A stretch of DNA of 64,000 bases, from the NCBI GenBank assembly GCA_023398165.1, contig JAEWSQ010000021.1, forward strand, positions 92,057 through 156,056, read 5' to 3'. The notes under the pieces are model-generated. The model saw nothing but the letters and a program-made list of their open reading frames with translations. It did not search any database and was not told where the DNA came from. Below, piece after piece: positions 33,023-40,693 of this stretch; position 1 is the stretch's first letter; the number at the start of each line of letters is the position of its first letter. The position numbers and the translations under genes are program-made. The DNA is from Spirochaetota bacterium. Lineage in GTDB: Bacteria; Spirochaetota; Spirochaetia; Treponematales; Treponemataceae.

Positions 33023-33075
33023 CCCTCAATTATAACGCAATGAATGGAAAAAAACAGTACAAAACCTTATAAAAC

Positions 33076-33084
33076 TGATATACT
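33076..33084 (+). promoter_or_regulatory. Extended -10 promoter of trmJ, leaderless geometry
   Basis: TGATATACT (33076-33084) is an extended -10 element. Seven bases later lies the ATG at 33092, which begins the conserved part of TrmJ. No Shine-Dalgarno is present. This is the main reason for choosing 33092 over the in-frame ATG at 33044. Confidence 0.55.
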
Positions 33085-33091
33085 GGCTGTC

Positions 33092-33817
33092 ATGAAAAGC
33101 AAGTACTGTATAATTCTTTGCCGCCCCGAAGAAAGCAGAAATATAGGATCAGTCTGCAGAGCTATGGCAAATTCAGGTATTCATATACTGCGCATCGTTG
33201 GAAATAAGCAGGATTATGATGAAGAACAGGTTAAGACACTGTCAATTCATGCTTTTCATATTTGGGAGAATGCAGTTTTTTACAACACGCTCAATGAAGC
33301 AGCAGCCGATTGTGTGATTTGTGCCGGTACAACCCGCAGAAGGGGTAAAAAACGCAAAGATAAACTTCTTTTACCTGAAGAATTTGCACAGTACAGCACC
33401 GGAATGCCGGACGGACTTATTGCGGTTGTCTTCGGTAATGAACGGACCGGACTTACAGACGAGGAACTGGCACAATGCAATACCGGTATAACAATACCGT
33501 CCGATGATGATTTTCCATCATTTAACCTGTCTCATGCAGTTCAAATAATAACATATTCCCTTTTCAGGGCAAAAAATCCGCGTTCCCCCGGCTACATTCC
33601 AATTACTCTTCAGCGTCTCGATGAAACAACTGACTGTATTCTGGAGAACCTCGCTTCAATAGGTTTTTTTTCGCTTGCAGGCAAAGATGACATGAAACGT
33701 TTCTGGACCAATATTCTTTCCCGCGCCGCGTTGTCCGAAGGAGAAGCTGCATATTTGGAAAAGGTATTTACAAAAGCCGCCGGTTTATATAAAAAAGCTA
33801 CAAACCGTTTAGAATAA
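33092..33817 (+). CDS. trmJ: tRNA (cytidine/uridine-2'-O-)-methyltransferase TrmJ-like
   Basis: This SPOUT enzyme probably methylates the ribose of position 32 in tRNA. The 241 residues begin with motif 1, 'LCRPEESRNIGSVCRAMAN' in outline (about 9-27). Motif 2 is 'VFGNERTGLTDEEL' (about 115) and motif 3 'IPSDDDFPSFNLSHAVQI' (about 138). The C-terminal helical extension is the part that binds tRNA in TrmJ. A second ATG at 33044 would add 16 residues that look non-conserved. The 3' end overlaps the convergent sigma-54 activator gene by 20 bases. Confidence 0.9.
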   Translation: MKSKYCIILCRPEESRNIGSVCRAMANSGIHILRIVGNKQDYDEEQVKTLSIHAFHIWENAVFYNTLNEAAADCVICAGTTRRRGKKRKDKLLLPEEFAQYSTGMPDGLIAVVFGNERTGLTDEELAQCNTGITIPSDDDFPSFNLSHAVQIITYSLFRAKNPRSPGYIPITLQRLDETTDCILENLASIGFFSLAGKDDMKRFWTNILSRAALSEGEAAYLEKVFTKAAGLYKKATNRLE

Positions 33818-34922
33818 TTGAATCAAAGATTATATGTTTGGAATAAATAGTATCTGAGTCGGATAGTATAGTCGCCCGCACCAGGCAATTCTGAAGTTCT
33901 CTGAGATTTCCCTCCCATGAATGATTCATCAGTTTTTGCAGTGCATCCTCACTAATACTTTTTCCGGATCCTGTTAAAAACAGAGAAGCAAAATACGGCA
34001 GCTTGTCTATTTGTGTTTTAAGAGGAGGCAGATAAAATTTAACAACAGAAATACGCTGGTACAGATCAAAACGGAATTTTTTCTCAGCAACACGCTGCTT
34101 AAGATCGCAGTTAGCGGCAAATATCAGTCTTACATCCACCTTTGTTTCTTTTGAGGACCCCAGTCTATAAAAAGATCCTGTCTCTATTACTTTTAATAAT
34201 TTTGCCTGAACATTAAGAGATAAATCTGCAACCTCGTCTAGAAACAGAGTTCCCCTGTGAGCCGATTCAAATTTTCCCATATTTTTATCAGCACCGGTGA
34301 AAGCGCCTTTTTCAGTACCGAACAATTCGCTTTCGGCTATTGAATCAGGAATTTCACTGCAGTTAAGCCATATAAAACTCTCATTTTTACGGCGCGATAA
34401 TTCAACAATCTGTCTTGCATGGTACGTTTTCCCGGTACCGCTGTCCCCGAGCAGCAGAACTGAGTAATCAGTTTTTGCCACTTTTCTAAATAAAGAACAG
34501 CTTTCCAGAAGAGAAAATGATGACTGAGAATTTTCCATTCCTGATGGCACTGCTATTACATCTTCCTCAAGCAGAACCTTTTGAATTACTTCAAAAAAGT
34601 GATTTCTGGCGCATGGATACGGTATAACATCATAAATTCCCATCTTAAGTAAACGCACTGTTAAAAAAGTACTTTCAGACTGCATGAGTATTACTATTTT
34701 AACAAACGGTTTGGAACGGATAAGCGGAGGCAGAAGGAAAGCTCCTTCTGCATGCAGTAACGAAAAATCGATGACAAGCACGTCCGGATTCATGTGGTCC
34801 AGAATACGCAGACAGGTATCCCACGAATCAGCATACTTGAATAAAGCCTTGTTAACTAAACTTGAAGCGCAAAACTGGTGTACATCAGGATTATCAGAAA
34901 GAATTATTACTCCCTTATTCAA
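33798..34922 (-). CDS. Sigma-54-dependent activator with degenerate receiver and no HTH
   Basis: The protein has 374 residues. The N-terminal 120 residues have a receiver fold, but the acidic pocket is reduced ('LSDNPD') and the conserved Lys is missing ('VIPYPCAR'); an Asp in 'LVIDFSLL' remains. The AAA+ domain (about 135-365) is intact: Walker A 'GDSGTGKT', sigma-54 contact loop 'ESELFGTEKGAFTGAD', Walker B 'GTLFLDEVADL' and 'RFDLYQRISV'. It ends shortly after the lid at 'WEGNLRELQN', so the Fis-type HTH is absent. Such activators, like FlgR of Helicobacter, can work from solution without an enhancer. It should activate RNA polymerase-sigma-54 at promoters such as that of hsp20 here. WecG, RsmE and CtpA genes lie upstream in the same direction. 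Confidence 0.9.
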   Translation of the reverse strand: MNKGVIILSDNPDVHQFCASSLVNKALFKYADSWDTCLRILDHMNPDVLVIDFSLLHAEGAFLLPPLIRSKPFVKIVILMQSESTFLTVRLLKMGIYDVIPYPCARNHFFEVIQKVLLEEDVIAVPSGMENSQSSFSLLESCSLFRKVAKTDYSVLLLGDSGTGKTYHARQIVELSRRKNESFIWLNCSEIPDSIAESELFGTEKGAFTGADKNMGKFESAHRGTLFLDEVADLSLNVQAKLLKVIETGSFYRLGSSKETKVDVRLIFAANCDLKQRVAEKKFRFDLYQRISVVKFYLPPLKTQIDKLPYFASLFLTGSGKSISEDALQKLMNHSWEGNLRELQNCLVRATILSDSDTIYSKHIIFDSIILNGL

Positions 34923-34946
34923 TAATTCACCCCTCCCTCTGCATAA

Positions 34947-35690
34947 TTACTTACTGGATCTAAAACACCGGTACCAAAGCAGCACTAAAAGATAACTGAT
35001 AAACGGAAATAGTAAAAATATTTTTGCAGGATTTCTTGCAATCTCAGTCCAAATTTCCAATCCTCTGTTGAATGTTTCAGGAGACACTCTTTTTTTGCGT
35101 TTTGAAAAAATCCGGAACGAATCCTTGTAATTTAGAAAAAGCCCTGATGAAAAATTCTTTTTTCTCCTGTAAGACCACAGCTGATTCCCTTTTATACCGT
35201 CGGCAATGAGTACAAGCGACGGGGAAGCTTTCCGGATTGCCTCCATAATATTGTTTTCTATATTTTTAGAATAATAACCGACATAACGACCGACAATATG
35301 AAGGTTGGGAAACGTTGCCCTTACATTCTTTTCAGCGGTTTTCAGCGTTTCCTTTCTCCCCCCCAGAAGATACAATGAACAAAAATTTTTATCCAGCTCG
35401 CCGAGTATTCCTATAACGGCAGAAAAAGGATTATACCTCACGGGAACAGGAAGCTTTAAAAAAGCGGCCCCGCTCACTATACTTTTTGAAACAGGAAGAA
35501 TAAGAGCAGCTTTTTTAAGGCAATTCAGATACTCTGAATTCGAACGTGCACGTAAAACATCCCATATTGAGACAAAACAAATCTGATTAACCTCTCCGGA
35601 ATGAACTAAATTCATAAGTTCTTTTCCAAGCTCATCCTGTTCAACAACATCTACCGGAACAGATAAAAAATTTATTCTTGTTCTCGCCAT
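34947..35690 (-). CDS. WecG/TagA/CpsF family glycosyltransferase
   Basis: The 247-residue protein matches the GT26 family: 'SLYLLGGRKETLKTAEKN' (about 108-125), 'IVGRYVGYYS' (about 136) and 'LVLIADGIKGNQLW' (about 160). These enzymes move N-acetylmannosaminuronic acid, ManNAc or glucose onto lipid-linked intermediates in polymer synthesis. The C-terminus ends in a hydrophobic, basic segment (about 220-240), consistent with membrane association. The start overlaps the end of rsmE by 19 bases. The acceptor and donor are not known; the Wza/Wzz pair 13 kb away might export the product. Confidence 0.85.
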   Translation of the reverse strand: MARTRINFLSVPVDVVEQDELGKELMNLVHSGEVNQICFVSIWDVLRARSNSEYLNCLKKAALILPVSKSIVSGAAFLKLPVPVRYNPFSAVIGILGELDKNFCSLYLLGGRKETLKTAEKNVRATFPNLHIVGRYVGYYSKNIENNIMEAIRKASPSLVLIADGIKGNQLWSYRRKKNFSSGLFLNYKDSFRIFSKRKKRVSPETFNRGLEIWTEIARNPAKIFLLFPFISYLLVLLWYRCFRSSK

Positions 35691-36457
35691 GCTTTCTTCT
35701 CCATTACTGCATTCTGTATAACTGCAATTCCATAAACTGCCGCTGTCTCCGCACGCAAAACATTAGTCTTCAGATGCAGCGGCTTAAATCCTGCATTTTT
35801 TAGCATACTCATTTCATTCCCGCTGAAACCGCCCTCGCAGCCGACTGCAAGCACAATTCTTTCTTTGCCCGATCGGTTTCCTATTATGCTGTAAATAGAT
35901 TCACTCTCATCCGATATCTCCGTTAAAACTATATACACAGTCTCTGCTGTCTCTTCTTTTTTCAGTTTCGCAAGGATGCCTTCCAAACTGTCTGCACTGC
36001 GGATACTTGTCGGAATAGAAGACCCGCTTTGCTGCCTTGCTTCCTTAATGATCCTATCCCAGCGCTCAGTGCGCTCACTATTCTCTTTCACCGGCGTGTA
36101 TTCGGAAACTGCAGGATAAATTTCTTTTATTCCGCATTCTGCCGACTGCCGTACAATCTGATCCATCTTTTGTATCTTTGGTAAAAACTGAATGAGTATA
36201 AAGTCAAATAACGGAGTACAAAGTTCACAAGCTTTTACACCGGACTCAGATGAACCAAGCGCCCCCGCAGGAACGAGAATCCACGATCCGGCTTTTTTTT
36301 CAAGCTTCATCGTATCAATTTGCCCGTTCAGATGACGGACATCGACACTGCTGCCTTCTTTCATTCTGAGAACTTTAGTTAAATATTTCTCATCTGTAGA
36401 TGCTATACTAAGACAGCCGTTCTTATCAGGTTCGCTTTGAGCAATATACTGTCTCAT
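35672..36457 (-). CDS. rsmE: 16S rRNA (uracil1498-N3)-methyltransferase RsmE
   Basis: RsmE methylates N3 of U1498 in helix 44 of 16S rRNA, near the decoding site. The 261-residue protein has an N-terminal PUA-like domain with 'HLTKVLRMKEGSSVDV'-type residues (about 25-40) and a C-terminal SPOUT domain. Its motifs are 'AVGCEGGFSGNEM' (about 205-217) and 'LRAETAAVYGIAVIQ' (about 233-247). The ATG directly follows the ctpA stop (TAAATG), and the gene end overlaps the glycosyltransferase gene, so all belong to one transcript. Confidence 0.94.
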   Translation of the reverse strand: MRQYIAQSEPDKNGCLSIASTDEKYLTKVLRMKEGSSVDVRHLNGQIDTMKLEKKAGSWILVPAGALGSSESGVKACELCTPLFDFILIQFLPKIQKMDQIVRQSAECGIKEIYPAVSEYTPVKENSERTERWDRIIKEARQQSGSSIPTSIRSADSLEGILAKLKKEETAETVYIVLTEISDESESIYSIIGNRSGKERIVLAVGCEGGFSGNEMSMLKNAGFKPLHLKTNVLRAETAAVYGIAVIQNAVMEKKAWREQE

Positions 36458-37963
36458 TTATTCTAACTGTTCACTTCTCATAATAACTTCATCCTGAAGA
36501 TCCTTCAATGTTTTAGTATTCTTTATGAGCTGCGAAAAACTCCCATTTTTTAGTATGTCTATTGCCGCATTAAGCTGAATGTCATAATCAAGATCATAGG
36601 TTGCTGTACCCTTCGTTCTTTGCACTTCGAGGCGTACAAGTCTGCGGAGGAGGGATCCTGTCAGATTATAAGTCTTTGCCAATTCACCTGCATACCGTGA
36701 AATATCAGATTCATTCATATCTGCATGATCCATGACATAGTTTTCTATGACCATCGAGTTTAAAAGATCCACATAGGCTTTTTCCTCTTCGTCCGTTAAC
36801 TCAGGGAAAAGAACCTCCAGATCGGGGGGAATACCGATTTTATCTATATTCACATCTGAAGGAGTATAATACCTTGCCATAGTAAGTTTTATGCCGTCAT
36901 CATTATACAGAGGAATCACCTGCTGCACAGAACCCTTACCGTATGTTCTCTCACCGACAAGATAGGCAAGGTGATCATCTTTTAATGCGCCTGATAGTAT
37001 TTCCGATGCGCTTGCGGATCCTTTGTTTATGAGTACTACAATAGGTGTTCCGGAGGGTACTGTGGTTTTATTTTTTGATGCGGAAAAAACAACATTCTCC
37101 GATGCAAGCCGGCTCTTCGTGGTAACAATTACACCGGAATCAATAAACTTATCTGCAACATCGGCAACGCTCGTAATCAGTCCGCCCGGATTATTTCGTA
37201 AATCAATAATCATACCTGTGAAGCTTTTCTTTTTAAATGCATCCAGCGCTTCCTGAACGCGCTCCGCAGTCTGAGGGGTAAATTCGATAATCCGAAGATA
37301 GCCGATTATTTGCGCATCTTGTTCAATAATTGAATATTTTACTGTCGGTACTTCTATCAGCTCACGGACAAGAGTGACAGAAAACTGCATATTTCTGCCG
37401 CGCTTAACTTTAACCGTTACACTCCCGCCTATTGTTCCCCGGAGTTTAGATAACACCTCATCCATCGTAATATCGGGAGTAGGAGTTCCGTCTATTTCTG
37501 TAAGAAAATCGCCCGATTGAATTCCTGCTTTATACCCCGGACCGTCTTCGATCGGAGAGGCAACTTCAACGTATGCCGGTTTTTCCGGAGTAGATTCCAC
37601 AGGCTTGGTAATAGATAATCCCACACCGCCGAATTTTCCGACAGTAGTATCTGACAGATTTCTCATCTGGGAAGTATCAAGGTAGCTGGTGTACGGATCC
37701 TTTAATGAATCCATCATTCCCTTCAATGCCCCTTGATATAAGACAGACGGATCCACCTCATCAACATAATTATTTTGAACAAAATTAAAAACGCTTGTGA
37801 TTAATTCCATGTACTGTCTTGCCTGCAGAGTTGCAGATACAGTTTCATCCTTTGAGCTCTGTGCAAAAGCTTTCGGAGTGAAGAAAATTACATTTGTTAA
37901 GATTACTGCAGCGGTAATCAGTATCGTTGGGAAAAGACGTTTATTCATGACATTTTTACTCAT
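36458..37963 (-). CDS. ctpA: Carboxy-terminal processing protease (S41 family)
   Basis: The 501-residue protease is exported: a signal peptide or anchor spans about 8-35. A PDZ domain (about 105-195, 'GVGLSI' to 'VTVKVKRG') recognises substrate C-termini. The S41 catalytic domain carries the nucleophilic Ser in 'GSASASEILSGAL' (about 315) and the general-base Lys in 'TYGKGSVQQV' (about 342). In other bacteria these enzymes trim envelope proteins and peptidoglycan hydrolases. The ATG at 37963 lacks a Shine-Dalgarno and sits six bases after a TAAAAT -10 box. It heads an apparent operon with rsmE, the wecG-type gene and perhaps the sigma-54 activator. Confidence 0.94.
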   Translation of the reverse strand: MSKNVMNKRLFPTILITAAVILTNVIFFTPKAFAQSSKDETVSATLQARQYMELITSVFNFVQNNYVDEVDPSVLYQGALKGMMDSLKDPYTSYLDTSQMRNLSDTTVGKFGGVGLSITKPVESTPEKPAYVEVASPIEDGPGYKAGIQSGDFLTEIDGTPTPDITMDEVLSKLRGTIGGSVTVKVKRGRNMQFSVTLVRELIEVPTVKYSIIEQDAQIIGYLRIIEFTPQTAERVQEALDAFKKKSFTGMIIDLRNNPGGLITSVADVADKFIDSGVIVTTKSRLASENVVFSASKNKTTVPSGTPIVVLINKGSASASEILSGALKDDHLAYLVGERTYGKGSVQQVIPLYNDDGIKLTMARYYTPSDVNIDKIGIPPDLEVLFPELTDEEEKAYVDLLNSMVIENYVMDHADMNESDISRYAGELAKTYNLTGSLLRRLVRLEVQRTKGTATYDLDYDIQLNAAIDILKNGSFSQLIKNTKTLKDLQDEVIMRSEQLE

Positions 37964-37969
37964 TACATC

Positions 37970-37997
37970 ATTTTACGGGCAATCTTAAATTTGTCAA
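37970..37997 (-). promoter_or_regulatory. Promoter of the ctpA operon, leaderless geometry
   Basis: A consensus TTGACA (37997-37992) and TAAAAT (37975-37970) on the minus strand are separated by 16 bases. Six bases then lead to the ctpA ATG. This is the clearest leaderless example in the window, since both boxes are near consensus and no Shine-Dalgarno exists. Confidence 0.65.
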
Positions 37998-38028
37998 CTG
38001 GGAAGAACAGGTATTTTTAATACAGGAC

Positions 38029-38056
38029 TTGACCTTTTTCCTCATATACGTAGACT
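38029..38056 (+). promoter_or_regulatory. Promoter of the small membrane protein gene
   Basis: TTGACC (38029-38034) and TAGACT (38051-38056) are separated by 16 bases, and the ATG at 38065 follows eight bases later. The leader would be one base or none. It is divergent from the ctpA promoter, with 31 bases between the two -35 boxes. Confidence 0.5.
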
Positions 38057-38064
38057 TCATTACT

Positions 38065-38472
38065 ATGAAAAAACTTCATATAATTTCCGCCCTCACTGCA
38101 GTTTATGAATCGGGTAAAGTCATATTCATCTTATTTTCAAGACCTTTTGCTACTATTATATCCCTTCCTTTTTCATGGTATGCTTCGGTTCCCATGCTCA
38201 TAATACCGCTCATCTCGTTCATACTTCTAGCAGTGAATCCTGTTAAATACCGGGAATACTGCCTCATAGCGGTGATTACAAAAATCATGTTTTTACTGAG
38301 TACGGTATATTATCTTTTAGATGCTTTTTCACTTTATTTAAGAAATCTCATCAATGTAACAATTGAAGGAAGTCTTCAATTTATTGTATTTTTACTGATA
38401 TTTTTTGTGTTTGATGGTATACTGTGTATAGTTTTTACCATAATTGGAAGAAAATTAAGAGTTTTAATCTAG
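38065..38472 (+). CDS. Small four-segment membrane protein of unknown function
   Basis: The protein has 135 residues and about four hydrophobic segments (about 7-27, 33-57, 65-90, 100-130). It begins 'MKKLHIISAL'. I recognise no family. The ATG at 38065 is chosen over 38029, because the promoter ends just upstream and residues 1-12 of the longer frame have no supporting signal. It precedes the MinD-type ATPase by 16 bases and lgt, so it is probably the first gene of a three-gene operon. Membrane localisation fits a partner for the ATPase, but that is only a guess. Confidence 0.65.
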   Translation: MKKLHIISALTAVYESGKVIFILFSRPFATIISLPFSWYASVPMLIIPLISFILLAVNPVKYREYCLIAVITKIMFLLSTVYYLLDAFSLYLRNLINVTIEGSLQFIVFLLIFFVFDGILCIVFTIIGRKLRVLI

Positions 38473-38488
38473 AGCGGGAAGGAAATAT

Positions 38489-39619
38489 ATGCAGATAATT
38501 CCGGTTGCCAGCGGAAAGGGCGGAGTTGGGAAAAGCCTCGTTTCTGCTAATTTGGCAATTGCACTTGGAAAACTGGGGAAAAGTGTTATTTTAGCAGATC
38601 TCGATCTGGGAGCTTCAAATCTTCATCTTGTACTGGGACAACAGGCTCCTAAAGCGGGAATGGGAACATACTTAAGCGGAAATACAAATTTTGAAAATAT
38701 AATTCTCCAGACAGATTATACCAACGTTCGTTTTATTCCCGGTGATTCCGAGATACCCGGCCTTACAGCCATGAAATTATCTCAAAAAGATGACATAATA
38801 AAAAAACTTCAGTCGTTACGTGCAGATTTCCTCATTTTAGATCTTGGCGCCGGAACTCACACGTCAATCCTGGATTTTTTTCTCCTTTCCCCTCAGGGCA
38901 TTATTGTAGCTGCGCCTACGGTAACTGCAACACTAAACGGTTATTTATTTTTGAAAAATACTGTCTTCAGACTGATGTATAATTCGTTTAAAAAAACATC
39001 GAAGGCCTACAAATTACTTGAATCCCTAAAATCCGATTCCCAGTCTTTGCAAAAACTCTATATACCGAAACTGCTCTCATCCATCAGTGAAATCGATCCT
39101 GAAAGCGGAGAAGTTTTTTCGCGCAGGATGAAACAGTTCAAACCGCGCCTGATTATGAATATGATCGACGATCCAAAAGATGCCGACAAAGCTCAGAAAA
39201 TAAGAAGATCATGTGCAGAGTATCTGGGACTTGAGATTGAACATCTGGGTGTAATGTACAGAGATTCACTGCAGGACATTGCACTTGCTTCCCGGCTTCC
39301 CATAACTATATATAAACCCCAGGCGATGCTCTCACAGGCATTATTCCGCATAGCAGATAAAATTGCCGCTTCGGAAACTCTTAAATTTGACGGTGCTGCC
39401 GCAGCAGACAGTTTTCAAAATGCTGAAAATGAAGCGGCAGAGGATTTTGAAAACAAGATGTCGTATGTGGAAGAGCTTATCGGAACAGGTGCATTAACGA
39501 TGAATGAACTTGCAGAAACTATTAAATCTCAACAGTATGAAATTACTCAGCTTAGAAAAGAGAATATGCTTTTAAAATCAAAAATTGTCAAAGCCCATAC
39601 ACAGGGTTTTAATCTCTAA
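38489..39619 (+). CDS. MinD/ParA-family ATPase with insertion and C-terminal coiled coil
   Basis: The 376-residue protein has the deviant Walker A motif 'GKGGVGKSLVSANLA' (about 8-22), switch-like 'LADLDLGASNLHLVLG' (about 36-51) and Walker B-like 'FLILDLGAGTHTSI' (about 112-125). It is longer than MinD or FlhG (about 260-300). It contains a helical insertion (about 160-215, rich in Ser, Lys and Leu) and a C-terminal acidic region with coiled coil (about 318-372). Such ATPases position cell machinery; in flagellated bacteria FlhG controls flagellar number. No minE, flhF or flagellar gene is adjacent, so the cargo is unknown. A GAAGGA Shine-Dalgarno precedes the ATG. Confidence 0.85.
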   Translation: MQIIPVASGKGGVGKSLVSANLAIALGKLGKSVILADLDLGASNLHLVLGQQAPKAGMGTYLSGNTNFENIILQTDYTNVRFIPGDSEIPGLTAMKLSQKDDIIKKLQSLRADFLILDLGAGTHTSILDFFLLSPQGIIVAAPTVTATLNGYLFLKNTVFRLMYNSFKKTSKAYKLLESLKSDSQSLQKLYIPKLLSSISEIDPESGEVFSRRMKQFKPRLIMNMIDDPKDADKAQKIRRSCAEYLGLEIEHLGVMYRDSLQDIALASRLPITIYKPQAMLSQALFRIADKIAASETLKFDGAAAADSFQNAENEAAEDFENKMSYVEELIGTGALTMNELAETIKSQQYEITQLRKENMLLKSKIVKAHTQGFNL

Positions 39620-39633
39620 AAAAGGACAGAAAA

Positions 39634-40611
39634 ATGATGCTCGCTGTAAACTTCCCGTCATGGATACACCCCCAGATTTTCCCGGGGATTCCCTTTTTGG
39701 GTTTACTAAGATGGTACGGTTTGATGTACGTATTCGCATTCGGCACTGCATACCTGGTGATGAGCAGACTCCGAAAAAAAGGCTTTCTTGATGCAGGAAA
39801 TTATAAAGCATCTGATGATGATTTATTCAGTTTCTTCTTTACCAGTGTAATATTTCTACTAATCGGTGCCCGAATTTTTTCCACCCTCATTTATGATACC
39901 ACCGGATACTACCTGAAAAAACCATGGCTTATTTTCTGGCCCTTCGATGAGGACTGGAATTTTACAGGTCTTGCCGGTATGTCGTATCACGGCGGTGTCG
40001 CGGGCGGAACATTCGGAATGATTTTCTGGTGTTTAAAAAACAAACGCCCCTTCTGGCAGTGGATGGATGCCATGGCAATTGCAATCCCGCTTGGTTTTAC
40101 ATTCGGACGGATCGGAAACTTCTTAAACGGAGAACTCTACGGAAGAATTACCACAATGCCGTGGGGGATGATATTTCCCGGCGCTCAGCGTTTTTCATTA
40201 TCGCTGCCCTGGGTTGCAGAATTTGCTCAAAAAGCCGGTCTCGACACCGCAGCAGGAGGACTTATTAATCTTCCACGTCATCCGAGCCAGCTGTATGAGG
40301 CTCTATTTGAAGGAATTTTCCTGTTTTTTGTTAACTATCTTATCAGCAAAAAAAAGCCCTATCCCGGTTTTCTTTCCGGCGTATATTATGCCGGATACGG
40401 TATAATACGTTTTATCATTGAATACTTCAGGCAGCCCGATGCAGATCTCGGGTTTAGAATAGCTTCGATCTCGGATGCTCCGATCTATACAAATGCATCT
40501 TTATTGAATATTTCAACCGGACAAATTTTATGTTTCATAATGATTTTAGGCGGAATAACGCTCATACTCGTGCAGGGTATAAGAAATAAAAAGAAGCCTT
40601 CCGTAAAATAA
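39634..40611 (+). CDS. lgt: Phosphatidylglycerol:prolipoprotein diacylglyceryl transferase
   Basis: Lgt transfers a diacylglyceryl group to the lipobox Cys of prolipoproteins, the first step of lipoprotein maturation. The 325-residue protein has about seven membrane segments and the family signature 'GRIGNFLNGELYGR' (about 160-173). 'YHGGVAGG' (about 113) contains the essential His. 'RHPSQLYEALFEG' and 'YGIIRFIIEYFRQPD' are further family stretches. It would act on at least three lipoproteins in this window (the 5153 gene, ApbE and LivK). AAGGA precedes the ATG, which is 14 bases after the MinD-type gene. Confidence 0.95.
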   Translation: MMLAVNFPSWIHPQIFPGIPFLGLLRWYGLMYVFAFGTAYLVMSRLRKKGFLDAGNYKASDDDLFSFFFTSVIFLLIGARIFSTLIYDTTGYYLKKPWLIFWPFDEDWNFTGLAGMSYHGGVAGGTFGMIFWCLKNKRPFWQWMDAMAIAIPLGFTFGRIGNFLNGELYGRITTMPWGMIFPGAQRFSLSLPWVAEFAQKAGLDTAAGGLINLPRHPSQLYEALFEGIFLFFVNYLISKKKPYPGFLSGVYYAGYGIIRFIIEYFRQPDADLGFRIASISDAPIYTNASLLNISTGQILCFIMILGGITLILVQGIRNKKKPSVK

Positions 40612-40638
40612 TGCGTTATTCTTGTGCTGAGTAAAGAA

Positions 40639-40672
40639 AAGCCCTGTATGAGATAATCTCAAAACAGGGCTT
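40639..40672. terminator. Bidirectional terminator between lgt and tkt
   Basis: AAGCCCTGT (40639-40647) pairs with ACAGGGCTT (40664-40672), and the loop contains a further GAGAT/ATCTC pairing. On the minus strand the stem is followed by TTTTCTTT, a fair terminator for tkt. The T-run on the plus strand after lgt is weaker. Confidence 0.75.
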
Positions 40673-40693
40673 ATTTATATGCAAACCTGATAG

